From Rhyzopertha dominica (Eukaryota; Arthropoda; Insecta; Coleoptera; Bostrichidae), in NCBI GenBank assembly GCA_025024175.1, contig QCXZ01000003.1, positions 3,162,001 to 3,226,000 on the forward strand: a DNA stretch of 64,000 nucleotides, read 5' to 3'. The notes under the pieces were generated by a model. That model was not told the origin of the DNA and ran no database searches. It worked only from the letters and a program-made list of their open reading frames with translations. Both the position numbers and the translations under genes were made by a program. This document shows, in pieces, positions 11,417 to 23,789 of this stretch (positions are counted from its first letter, which is position 1; every line of letters starts with the position of its first letter).

Positions 11417-14400
11417 TTTTTCTTAATCATTACGATTTTCCTTATCTCTGCTATCGCATTCGCAGAGAAAACAGCAATATTTTATATAACCCAGTATAAG
11501 TCCAAGTAAAATTGCAATTACCTTTAAGTCTGCACACATTTTCCATGAATGTTTGTCAAAATGAAGATTTTCTCAAATCAGTTTCATATTGCCGTAGGAC
11601 TCTTTCATGTTACCAGCATAGGCTATTGATACAGACGGATATATATTTCCGTTGTGTAGTAACTAAGTATAAGGGTAAAACAAAAGCGCTCCACTTCAGA
11701 TACGTCGTGCAAAAACGTTAAAAGAGGTTGATTCAATTTATCAGAAAATCTGAAAAAGAACTTAACGAGTTTTATGTAAATTTGTCACTACAACTAATTT
11801 TCATACCGATTTTGTTTCGATAACAATTTAATATTTGTGTTTAGCATTATGTAAAAATATAAAATAGAATAAAAAGCTGCAATTTATATGTATTTATGTG
11901 CGATATGCTCTTAAATAAGATATAGATAAAAATCATCAAAATTCTATACAATATGGATTACTTCACTCCCCTGATGCTCAAGTCTATGGACCTTAAGTTG
12001 ACAGTTTAATAATGTTAGAACAGGTAAAGCTTATATTTTGTATTATACATGGTCAGATGAAGTGCAATTCTAGTATAAATGTAATGGAATGCTTCTAGTA
12101 AAAGCAAAAAGTGCTATAAAAGCTTTTGCAAAAATTTAAAAAGAAAATTTGNGAATTATATAATTCGTAATNTGGTTTATAAGTGAACTGCGGCGCCNAA
12201 AACTATGTATATTAATTTCCTTTGTATTAAGNCAATATTACCAGTTATTTTTCCATTAATAAATATAAATAAAAAACATAGCCAACAAAGCGTTTAAAAT
12301 TTTTTGCCGTATTCCAAATTTGGAAAACACTGTTTGCAATTCTTTTAAACAACGAAAAACAACTACTTAAAATGTTAATATACTGATCAACAGTGAATTA
12401 CATATGTAATACGTATCAACAAATGTAAGTAAGTCCTTCAAATACGCATTTTGTTACGGTTTAGAAATAATGATCGGTATGATATTAAACAAATTGAATC
12501 ATCTGGTGAAAATATGTTCTGAACGATAGATATACCATTAAAAACTCACTCACCTTCACTCGAAATCGATGAAACGAACTCTTTCCCAACCTGCAAACGA
12601 AAAAGAAACCGATTGATTTCCACAAAACAAAGAGCAACATTTGCATATTTCCAACTTCCACTACTATCGTCATTTAAATAACAATCGCACGGCTCGGAGA
12701 ATTTCAATTTGCAAGGATAATCTTCATTTCCTGTTGGACTATGAGAACAGTTTTTTAATTTCATTGGTTTGCACTCTAATTGCTATCNCCCGGAACCTTC
12801 TCGCATCCAAGTTCATTCTGGAAGAGCGGCACACTTTTAGGATTATAGTTGATTTATGACGTTCTTAGGCAGTGGTGTAGTCTGCAGATTGAACTTTGAA
12901 ACTAAACTCAAACCTATAGCAACACATTGATGTTGGATAGATATTTTCTACAGTGTACAATCGGTTGCAAAGCTCATGTAACGTCTGCATTTGAACGTCG
13001 GGTTAAAACATTATCAAATACTGTTTACTACACTTATCTAGATCATTACTGTATAGTATGTCCATAAATAATGCTGTAATATATATGTAATATTTCAAGC
13101 TAAACCAGATTCTATTTACGAGCACTATAGGACTGACAAAATTACATTTTAACTATACGATCCTGAATTTGTAGCTAATATTATAAATATAATTCTACAA
13201 ACTATAAAGGATCAGCAGAATATTCAGTCTGTATCTTTATTTTACATCATCGTCTTCAAAAGACATATGAGTGTATAGTTGCGTCATTCTTAAAGTACTG
13301 AATGTGAATACATATCTCATTTCGTAAATTATGGGTACGCCTCTGCCTTCGCTCCATTCAAAACACTTCGCTTGTGCAATACAGAATATAATACGCGTCA
13401 GTTTAATTAAAGTCAGATAAGACTGGCAAAAAAATTGCACACATAAATGCTAGCAGTAGAATGGTGAAGCCTATCTAATTGAATCATTAAAAGAAAGAAG
13501 AAAGTACGTTCACTATCATGATAGTGCTGTTTTTGTCAGATATACAACCTCTATCATTTACTTACACTGCACTTTGCTACAAATGAGCCAGAAACAATCC
13601 ACAATGGTAAGGATTTCCGACAAATGTAAGTTGTTTTTGGTTCGATTGTAGGGTACACTGTTAGAATGTAGCTTTTATCTTGAGTAATAATACTAGACGT
13701 TTCATACAAAATTGGTCTACCCCAATCATTTAAATAAAGTGCGCGCTTTATTACCACTGAAGATGGCAGATGCCGAAATACGTATTTAGTTTTGTTATGT
13801 CAATCAAACTACACTTAGCTCGTACTTTTTTTTAATTATGACTTCCCGGTCACAACAGCTCGATAGATTTAGTTTGAAGTTATGTTAAATTGATGCAGTT
13901 ATTTAATTTATAAATAAATGCAAACGCGAGAAGGTTTTCACAAAATTCATGAATTCAAACAATTTAAACTCGGCTCAGTTTTTAGTTACTAGATACGCGA
14001 ACCAAAAAAGTGCTTAATTTGGCAATTAACAAAACGTAGAAGATATGAATTAGATAGAAATAAACTTCATTTGAAACTAGTCAAGATCATTTCATTTCTG
14101 AGACATTTAGTGAAAAAGAAATTCAATATACCCTTTCGAAATCCACCAGTATCCAAAATCATCGTTAAAAGCTTCACTAGGAATTTCGAAGGTTCCGATG
14201 AAGACTTTATTAGAAACGCAAGCAAAATTCAAATAGAAAATACTGACGCAAAATGCTTTTATCTGAAGTTTGATAACAAATTATGGAAATTATCCAGCAT
14301 CGAACATGGCGATTCGAAAAACTGCGAATTAGCGCTGAAATTTATTTTCGCGTCAACTCCAGCTTGGCACTCCGATCAAAATTCGGAGTAAATTAGCCGG

Positions 14401-16555
14401 GACCAGGGGCATAATCGATCAAAGCTCGTCACGGCAACGGGCTTCATTATCCTCAGCTGGCAATTAAATTTGTCTTGCTCTGTTAAATCGCACTAACAGA
14501 CCGACGGTGTTCTAAAGAACTACCCGACACGCAGTTATGCCACGGAACACCAACATTAATATTTCCTATGGCTGTTGTACAATCAACGAACTTTACAGTT
14601 CTACAACAAAGGAACAAAATTAAATGCGCAAAATTAATAACAACTAGAACGAGAATTACGGGCAGCAGCGTGAACTGCATGACTGCATTAAGTGAGATGA
14701 GATTAACAGTGCGATTTTATACAAATTAATTAGGCGGGTAAATAATAACTGGTTTCATGATTCACAGCAAATTGCAGATTCAAATTAATTATTCTGTAAA
14801 TCCCCGTAGTCCATATGGTTAACTAGCGGTTCAAGTATAATACTCATGTAAAATTCGTTCAGTATAAAAACGGCTGTTTTGACATAAATTGACAGTATTG
14901 AAATCGTTGAATAAAAATGTTGTAGGAAAAAAAGAACACAACTGTGTTAAGACAAGTATAAAGATATGTGTTTAAGAAAAAATAATACATCCAATCTGTT
15001 GAATGAAAAAAAAACTGTTCACATTATTATTCGATCCAAGTAAGATGATATTCCAAGAAAGCGTTAAAAAGCTCAATCATTTATAGAAACCCTGTGTAAA
15101 CAAATCGCCAAAGAAGCTCGTTTTCCAAGTGATAGATAACAAAGTAAACAAACTTTTCTTTCGTGACGCCCTTTTACTATGACTACTTGATGATTACATT
15201 ATTTGTGCACCTTTCATGGTAGCATAAATCTTTGTTCACATTTTCGACGAAGCGGTACACTTTAGACAAACAACGAGTACCATTTTTGTTTATTTTGAAT
15301 GGTTCTTTAAGGCAGTTAGGTCAGATCATCGAAAATAGGTCTGTATACAAAGTTATGGTAAAAAAACAAATAAAGTGTTTTAGGTTAACTGATAGTAATG
15401 TTTAAGCTACAATTTTTAAATTGAAGTCACTTATGTACCCTACAAACATATCATTACATGACGAATATGATAAAAATAGTTTTCCAATGTTATTTTTAGT
15501 CGCAGATTCCGCAGTTAAATTGTTGCATGCTAATTTCAGGGTACCCTGTATAACTAGCGTTTAGAATATAAAAAACTATTCGTATTGCTTAAATTTTAAC
15601 GATACTAATTAATAGCAATTCTTCGTATATCCACCGACATCGGAACAAAGAAAAGCGTGATTTTAATTTATTCTGAAAAAGTATAAAAATGTTACCAAAC
15701 GATACGAACTGCTTACGTATCTGTAAACGCGTTATGTAAACAAAAATATTACCAATCTTTAAAACTTTTTTGCTGTTTCAACTGTTGACAATTTGCTCTA
15801 CTTAAGAATTACAATACGAATAGGTACGCAAATTTCTTTTACGCAAATGTTTACGAATACAAACGTTAACAAAACTTCGAGGGTATAATAATTTACGTTC
15901 CTTTAATGAGCTTCACTTTATGTGAAATGAACCAGCCAAAATTTAAAAGTTCTCTTTACATGCCTACAATTATAAATTTCATTAATATATTAATATTATA
16001 TCTAATCATCAAACGTATTATTTGATTTCGCCTTTGAACGCCCTCTCACTGTTTTTATTATAATCCATTGACATTGGACCAAGCAAACGAAATAAAAACT
16101 TCATGATTCAACGCCTGAGGTCAAGTCGAATAATAGTAATTTAACTTCCTCATTCCGAAACGGAAGTTACGAGCAATAAAACCAACGCACTTCGCGTTGT
16201 ACTTCTCTCGTTATTGACGGATTTCTTTGCTTTCAGTATTCTTGTGCTGCCTCTCAAAGTTGCAAAAGTAAAGCTATAAATCCGCGCCGGGCCGGATTGA
16301 GGGCTCCGGAAAAGGAAATTGGAGAACGCCGAGGTGTATCCACAGTTGGAGAAACGAGGCTGGTTGTTTTTTTAAGGAGACAATAAAGGAATCTCGTTAG
16401 AAGTTACGATATCAAGAATTGACAAGAGGAACGTGTGTACGGACCGATCCTTTCGTCAAAAACACCACTACTCAATTAGGAAGAAAAATATTACACGTCT
16501 CTAATTCCCTTCTGTCTAAGCACCCAAGTCGTTGAAAACATCAGAATTGTTCAAG
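11417..16555. other. Gene-poor stretch
   Basis: No protein family was recognised in this 5.1 kb. N calls cluster near 12,152-12,232. A possible 37-nt exon on the minus strand (12,554-12,590) and a 16-bp palindrome (13,511-13,526) are listed separately. GC-richer patches lie at about 14,070-14,680 and 16,030-16,390. The 106-codon frame at 14,071-14,391 has no domain I know. Confidence 0.45.
12554..12590 (-). other. Candidate micro-exon
   Basis: On the minus strand a 37-nt segment is preceded by a pyrimidine-rich acceptor (TTTCTTTTTCGTTTGCAG) and followed by a strong donor (AAG/GTGAGTGAG). No partner exons or protein family were identified, so this is a splice-signal observation only. Confidence 0.2.
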
Positions 16556-16722
16556 AGAGTGAATGCCTTCAACGTCCATAAATAAATCACCAAGTAGCGA
16601 GGCGTCAAGAAACAACGTGCTAACCTGATTAAATTTAAACCTAACACGAAAAAGGAACTACCTGTCTATTAAATGTACTTGATAAAAGATACTACAAAAT
16701 AGCCTTCCAAATGTCACTAAAG
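16556..16722 (+). repeat. Solo Penelope-like 3' tail
   Basis: This is a diverged copy, in the same orientation, of about 4,955-5,300 of the Penelope-like element. Shared blocks include GAATGC.TTCA.CGTCCATAA, AACAACGTGC.AACCTGAT, AAAAAGGAACTACCT and ACTACAAAATAGCCTT. Two internal deletions shorten it. No coding part is attached. Confidence 0.75.
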
Positions 16723-17079
16723 TTAGAGAATTATATACCAAACATTAACCCGGGATCCTACCTCAAAAATTTACAAAATTACTAATGATCTTATCAAAAC
16801 TTCAAATCTTTCGAATGAGGAGAAGTCTTTTGTAACTGTTTCCGATTGCATGCATGCAAATTGTATGATTTGCCCAAAATCCATCCATCATTCTGACAGT
16901 AGTTTATTCCCATGGTCCGAAGGTGAGGTTTCATTAATTACCTCTAAACCGATTACCTTGTAGAATAAGGAAATTTGGAGAAAAGGCATTATTGTACTCA
17001 TAAATATTTATTATATTTACTCCAAAGTAGAGTCCACTTACTATTTCTTCAATAATTTTTGCAGGCACTGAAGTATTTA

Positions 17080-19903
17080 AAGAAAATTTTGTATTCGGAG
17101 GATTTTTATGACAGGAACTATAATAAAATTGCCAATGTCTATAGTGAACTTCTTCGAACAGTTGGAGACGTCCATGATTTCTGTTAGAGCTTCCAGTAAG
17201 GAAATAGTTTGCTGTGGAGACTTCAATATTAATTGTTTGCAACCAAACTCTGCTGCATATACTTACCTGAATGACTTTTTAGAACAATTTTCACTTTATC
17301 AGCTGGTGGATGAGCCAACCAGAGTTTCGCGTACATCCTGTTCTTTATTGGACTTGTTCTTGTGTAGTAACAATAATAATATAGTCAGTTGTGAGGTAAT
17401 AGAACATACCGACATTGGGTCGGATCATTCCCTAGTTGTATTAACGTTAAACTTAGGCACAAAACAAAAAAATGAACCTGCACAAATTAAGCGACGTAAT
17501 TTACTTGATATTGACAAACAAAAATTTCACACTGATTTAGTCGAGTTACCTTTCGATAATATTTTATATAATGACAACGTTGACTACAAATTACTTATAT
17601 TTAATAATTACTTATTGGAACTTTTTGATAAACATGCTCCTTTAAAATCAATAGTTACAAGAAATGCACGTAGTAAGCCATGGTTGACTGACAATTTAAA
17701 GTTCCTCATGTTACTTCGTAACAAAGCATTTCAAAGATTTAAAAGGAGTGGTAATCCCATCCACTGGCAATATTACAAATTGTTGAGAAACTTAACTAAC
17801 AAAACAATAAAACTTGAGAAAAAAGCATATATTAATTATGTAGTGGACAGTGACAGGAGTAATAAGAGGTTGTTCTATGAATTGCGTAATTTAAATATTT
17901 ATTCTAAAAATAATAAATCTAATATACCAGAACATCTTCAAAATGTAGAAAATTTAAACAGATATTTTATAAACTCGTCTCAATCACAAGATAACCCTGA
18001 TCAAGAATTATTGGATTTTTTATCTAATAATAAGCATCGTAATGTTGGTAGTTTGCTTGATTTTACCATGGTAGATTAAGATACCATCCGTGAAACCTTG
18101 TTTAGTATTAAGTCTTGTGCTATAGGTTCTGATAACATTAGTAAATCAATGTTGCTCCTGTGTTGTCCATACATATTGAAGTATATAGTGCACATAATCA
18201 ATTGCTGTATAGAGCAAGGTCAATTTCCAGAGTGCTGGAAAATAGCCCATGTTAAACCATTGCCTAAAATAAATTCTCCAGAACACCTTGGAGACCTGCG
18301 GCCGGTGTGTATTCTGCCAACACTTTCGAAGGTAATGGAGAAGATTTTGTATAAACAAATTCAAGTGCATCTGGAACAGTATAAATTGCTTCCTAACCTG
18401 CAGTCTGGTTTCAGATCCCAACATAGTTGCACCACTGCCTTATTAACTGTGACCGATGACATTATAGCTGCGACTGACAAAAACTTGCTTACAATTTTGG
18501 TATTGCTTGATTTTACTAAAGCGTTCGACAGAATTAATCACAAATTAATGTTGTCAATGTTACAATTTCTTGGATTTTCAAATTTGTCAGTAAAACTTCT
18601 TCAAAATTATTTGTGCAATCGCTAACAATCAGTCATTTATAACAACTTGTCATCAGCACCTGCAGTATGCATTAGCGGTGTTCCTCAAGGTTCGATTTTA
18701 GGCCCGATACTTTTTGCTTTGTACACTTCCCGTTTTGAGGAATGTTTCAGATATTGTAAGTTTCACTTCTACGCGGACGACACTCAGTTGTACTACTCAT
18801 GCCAAGCCAATGATATTTTGCAGAGCAATATGTACATAAATAAAGACTTAGCAGCGCTCTTCAATATATCAAAAAAGTATTGCTTATCTCTTAATCCTAA
18901 TAAATCTAAAGTAATGGTATTTGGTAGAAAGAGCCGCATGCAATATATAAACCAGGTAAATATTAACATTGTCACTGAAACACTTCCTATTGTAGAATCT
19001 TCAAAAAATTTAGGGCTTTATATAGACACTGACATGAAATTTAATACCCACATCAATCATATTTAAAAAAAATCTTATTCCAGTCTAAAACTTCTGTATC
19101 AAAGCAGAGCAATACTAAACTTCAGATGTAAGCGCATCTTATCGGAAGCACTTGTAATGTCTCATATAAAGTACTGCAATTTAGTATATAGCCCCTGTAT
19201 TACAAAATATAATTATAGAAGGCTCCAAAGGATACAAAATTCCTGTGCCCGGTTTATTTGCGGGTTGCGAAGGAGGGATCATATAAGTGGCGCTATTCAT
19301 GATATCGGCTGGTTAAAGGTCTTCGAACAAACTTTCCTTCACTATTGTAAATTGTGTATCCACATAGTAAAGAAGGGCAATCCTTCTTACTTAAAAACTA
19401 AATTAGTTCCTAGAAAAAATGTTCATTGTCTTAATGTTAGAGATACTTACCTCCTTTCAATTCCCGGACATTATACAGCTCAGTTCTGTGGTTCATACTC
19501 ATATGTTGCGGCAAAAGTTATTAATTTACTTCATGCAAATAACTTACGGAATGCTAGGTTAACTATTATTAAAGATATGTTACTTAAAGGGACACTCAAA
19601 TTTAATTTTAAAGTATAATTTTGTATATTCAACAATGATACATTTAGTTTTTATGATTCAAGCCACCAAACAAAACAAATTTTTATTTAGGATATTTGAT
19701 TAATTGTACGCTCATAGAATATTTTATTTTATTATGTACTTAGGATTATGGGGAAGATCAGAATCTGAGGTCTATAGTGATCCTTAGAATCTGACCATGA
19801 TCCTTTTCTTGCAGGATGTCATATATTTATTTGTATTTTGTTGTAATTATTTATGTAAAACATTCCTGGAGAATAAATTTATTTATTATTATTATTATTA
19901 ATT
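17080..19903 (+). mobile_element. 5'-truncated non-LTR retrotransposon (Jockey/CR1-like LINE)
   Basis: This is a LINE on the + strand. It begins inside the endonuclease domain and ends in a short 3' tail with AATAAA (about 19,872) followed by TTA repeats (19,883-19,903). ORF1 and the N-terminal half of the endonuclease are missing, as expected from 5' truncation during target-primed reverse transcription. The coding frame is described in the entry for 17,108-19,618. The clade assignment rests on overall RT style and the short-repeat tail and is tentative; the LINE assignment is firm. Confidence 0.9.
17108..19618 (+). pseudogene. LINE endonuclease/reverse transcriptase, one frame with three TAA stops
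   Basis: A single reading frame runs 2.5 kb without any frameshift. The C-terminal half of an apurinic-type endonuclease comes first, with CCGDFNIN (about 17,213) and GSDHSLVVL (about 17,425). A linker follows, then the RT domain with PLPKINSPEHLGDLRPVCIL, FRSQHSCTTALL, LLDFTKAFDRINH (first catalytic Asp), SGVPQGSILGP and FYADDTQLY (catalytic YADD, about 18,770). The C-terminal region (19,157-19,618) includes the LQRIQNSCARFI motif. The frame is interrupted only by TAA codons at 18,077, 18,623 and 19,064. The absence of indels over this length implies a recent insertion. It cannot make a full-length enzyme as read. Confidence 0.9.
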
Positions 19904-21280
19904 ATTCCTTTCCACACATTAATTTTGAATTCGCGTTAAAAGTGTTTAGCTCTGATGGCTCCGGATTTTCGTCCACCTAAACATTTAAAACACGCTTCAT
20001 CAGTAAATAAAATTTAGTTTTTTAAGTGTAAATCCCTTTCTATACGACTATTAATAAACCGACAAAAATCCATACGCAAAAAGTTAGATAAACCGATATG
20101 TCGACGCAAAGAATAGGTAAAGAGAATTATGACGTTTTAAGTCCGTGGGAAGTCCTGTAGATGGCGCCACATGCAAGTAGTAGTCAGAGTACATAAACAT
20201 ATTCGAATTCCTTGACCTAGAAAACCCCCGAATACAAAATTTTCTTTAAATAATTCAATGCCTGCAAAAGTTACTGAAGAATATCAAAAACAAAATTTTA
20301 ACTTTTAAATTTACTTAAATCGGTTTATTTTGGCCTAAGGAGCATGTGATAGAAGTGTATAAAGACCTTTCAGGGACATCATGTATATTTTTTTGCGAAA
20401 AATATTTCAATACTGTAATAATTTTGTAAAGTTTGATAGGTATCTAAATGCTTTCAACCCAAAAAGTTATTTAATAGAATGCGAAGTATTATTAATTCCT
20501 AACGTATATACAAGTACCAATTAAAGTCTGTTTTCCTATGAAAATAAAAAATGTTCACAGCTCTAAAGTTGTGTTTTGTCTAGGTACAAAAACAAATCGG
20601 CCCGCTCTCAGGAACNACGGTGAAATGGCCGCAGCCTTCCGGTTTATCCCAAACATGTCAAGGTGAGAACAATAAACTGCACAACAATTAAAACAATGCT
20701 ANCGCCAGAAAAGTACGATGCCGTTACGCAAACAGAAAGCTAAACGTGTGAAGCAACATTTTCGGTGTCGGCGCCATAACCGAAAAAATAAGAAACGTAG
20801 GCAGAGACTGCGATACCTAAATCGTTTTTACTCACCGGTTTGTCCTTCAGTGGTACATAATCACAGCACTGGTATCTGCAACAAGAAACAAATGCTTATT
20901 GTTGTTATGAAGCGGTAACTTGATCGGCGAAAAAGTGGACTTTTAAGCCAAAAAATTGTTAGACGCTTCCGCTGAGCGAGAACGCTTCGACTTTGAGAGG
21001 AGACGTCCTTGTGTAGGTTACTTAGTTGAGTTAATTACTTAAACTTCGTTACAGTTAGCTGCAATACCTTGAACATCATGCAATCCGTTGATTGGCCTTG
21101 CCATTCTTGTTAGATCTGCGTAGGTGCCTTTTGCAGTTGTGCAAATCGAGTTCTAAACCTTGCACGAAACGTCAATAATTTGGATTGTTAAATGTCAATA
21201 TCAATATTAAATAATTAAGAAAATGGTTTTACAAATATGATATGACAACCAATTATTTATATTATATTATATTAAGTCCA
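19904..21280. other. No gene recognised; one candidate exon
   Basis: This is AT-rich DNA without protein similarity. A small GC-richer segment at 20,584-20,662 has splice-like flanks and is listed separately. The following arginine/lysine-rich frame (20,718-20,918) has no known relative. Confidence 0.45.
20584..20662 (+). other. Candidate internal exon
   Basis: This 79-nt segment is GC-richer than its surroundings. It is preceded by GTGTTTTGTCTAG (acceptor-like) and followed by CAAG/GTGAGAAC (strong donor consensus). Two of three frames are open throughout; one reads ...GEMAAAFRFIPNMSR. No protein family is recognised and there is an N at 20,616. It may be an exon of a gene whose other exons I cannot see. 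Confidence 0.3.
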
Positions 21281-21284
21281 ATAT

Positions 21285-22030
21285 TTTCAAAATTCGAAAT
21301 AGAAGCAACAAAATTCTCAAAAGATAATCCAGAAATATTAATTTTTAGGTCGGACAAAGGTAATGCAACTACAGCCATCACTAGAGCTCTATAAATGGAA
21401 AGATCTTCAGACCTCTTTGACGAGAAACTTTTTATCTTTCGATTCCATCTGACCCCACAGTATCATTACAAAATAAATCAAATCAGATGATCAAAAAGAT
21501 AAGAGTCAAGAGCAGATCAGTTATAATTGTATAATACCAAAATCTTACGCCTGAAAATACATAGTGTTAGAAATATTAATTTTGGGCTATAATTAAAATA
21601 GTCCCGATTATACTCGTATCAAAAACTTGTTTAGTTAGCTAAAATGTTTTCTAACTTTTTACAAATGTTCCTTTAGATCTCCGCAAAAAAGTAATAACAC
21701 AAAAATGGCATATTATAAAGGAACATTGAAATTTTATACACTGTGTATATTTTTAGAAACTATTAGTTGCATTTTTAATACTATAGATAGTTTTTTGGTA
21801 CTCCAATAGATAGTAAAGCTCAGTATGTAATGGATCAACTGTATCAGCCTGTTTACATAAATGAAGTTTTAAAGTTCCTTTTCTAGTGACATATGTAGAT
21901 GACCTAGTTTTGGCAATATCCGCAAACAAGCATCAAGAATTGCTAACAATTTTCAGTCATCACATACAGGGAGGAATTTGAGTCTTTTGCTCACGTGGTA
22001 GAAGCAGCCACCGAGGGAATAAAAGATACT
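21285..22030 (+). pseudogene. Penelope-type reverse transcriptase debris
   Basis: Translated fragments in different frames read NPEILIFRSDKGNATTAI (about 21,330-21,385), matching the RT region that precedes the palm in Penelope elements, and then SIPSDPTVSLQNKSNQMIKKI. After further decay comes TYVDDLVLAISANKHQELL (about 21,890-21,950), with the YVDD catalytic motif. Multiple stops and shifts make it a fossil. The order agrees with a + strand Penelope RT. It is more decayed than the 5-6.6 kb copy. Confidence 0.6.
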
Positions 22031-23700
22031 TTCCTCCACTGTAATAAATATAATTTTTGCTACGAACAAGCAAGAATAAGATTAAATGTAACAATAATTA
22101 ATAATATTTTATAATTTCATCTGTGGCGGCTTTGCCCACAAAGTTTTGCAGTGTTTTTCGTATTAAACAGCTTCCATAACGGTTTTCCGGAAGATTTCCC
22201 TCTTGTTTGATTAGTGTAACAAACCAACACTGACCTCATTCTTCCCAATAGAATATTTTTGTACTCGAAATGTCATAACAATTACAAATTAGTTTGGTAG
22301 TGTCGAGAAAATCATCAATTCTTGAACTTTTCAGTTTTACCAGTTTTGCATCATTCCAAGAAAATAACTGTGTTCGGTTTTATAATGAAAGACTACGCAA
22401 TAGGAAATTATGAATACATATGCATTTGTTATGCGCCAGAAACATATTTGCACGGAAATTCTCAACACAGCGCGCCTGCTGATTTACTTGTTGCATAAAA
22501 ACTTTCATCACAATTTTCCGGTGTCAGTGAAGTGTGACAACGCCTAGTAACTTGCAATTACACGTTGCATTCTACCCAGCGTTATTTCCAGTTGGTAGAA
22601 TTTTTAGAGATATATCGATTATGTTGGAAAATGGAAACAGTTTCATACCAAGATTATAACCCAAAAAAGGGAAAATAATCGATAAAGGCAGACATATTGT
22701 TCTTTTCATCAAAAGTTACACGCAAAATATTATTATTATTATTATTATGAACTCGAGGGGCAAACTTGACTAAAATATTTAATGTCCTTTTCGAACTTCT
22801 ATGCCAACTACAGAATTTGTGATACCATTTTAATGTTTTTAAAATTGGAAGCACAATATATTGTTCTTTATTTTATTTTCCTCAAAAAGAAACTTTTATT
22901 ATTCTCCAAAGCTGTAAATGATCATATCACACGTTTCAAAAATGACCACTTCATCGAAAACTTAACAATTTTTATTAGTTACAAACAGGTTATTGGCCGC
23001 TGCTTGTGCGGTATACATGCAACAATATTTTGTAACAATATCGTTTCCGTGTAGAGCGGTGCTGTTTCGTCAGCAGTCACCGTTGACTGTGGATGGACAA
23101 AAATGGCATGTATCGCTGTTACCGACGATGTCATTGAACGAGAACACCTACTTTGTCCGACTCCGGTACCATGAAATATGGTAAATCAATACCCACGACG
23201 TTGGTTAACTGTTTTAACCTTTCATCAAGATCAACATTAGTAGATTAACATTTGTTCTTTTCTTTATCGCAGCAAAAATAATGAATTTTTGTTGCATCAA
23301 ATTTGAACAATTTTAGCACCGAGGAAGTTAACCTTTAATGCTTTGCGGGGCGGAGCTTCGCGCTCGTAAAGTATGCAGATGTACCCCTTGTTGCAATCCT
23401 TTTATAATTTGCAGATGGATCATTGGGGTCGTAAACTATCTGTATTTATTGTCTCTTCTTAAAACTGTCACCACTTTTGTTTTTATCAATAGGGAAATCT
23501 TAAATGCTACTCGAAGGCTTTAGTTTTGAATACACACGCGGAAAGAGTACTTTTGGGGGTTAAAACAGGAAAATTGCTATACATAACTGTGTGAAATAAA
23601 TTTTGCGTCAATTGTGCAAAGCTAGAGAACAATCCCAGTGCAGAGCACAGATTAAAAAGGAATATCTACTTNAATAGAATCAGATATAATTGCTGAAAGT
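22031..23700. other. No gene recognised
   Basis: This stretch is AT-rich and has a TTA/ATT trinucleotide repeat at about 22,728-22,748. Short frames (60-90 codons) carry no recognisable domains. Confidence 0.45.
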
Positions 23701-23789
23701 TTCAAAGTATTGATATGCACGGACTGAAGTATGTAAAACTAGTAGGTGACAACGACAGACTTTTGAACACAAAACCTTACGGACCACAA

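Noticed and set aside
12485..12764. Minus-strand frames around the micro-exon candidate as a full gene
   Set aside because: The frames run through the splice-like sites and have no recognisable domain; only the splice signals were worth recording.
14071..14391. 106-codon frame with protein-like composition
   Set aside because: No family recognised and no transcript signals; kept only as part of the gene-poor stretch.
20718..20918. 66-codon arginine/lysine-rich frame
   Set aside because: No relative recognised; composition alone does not support a gene, and N calls are nearby.
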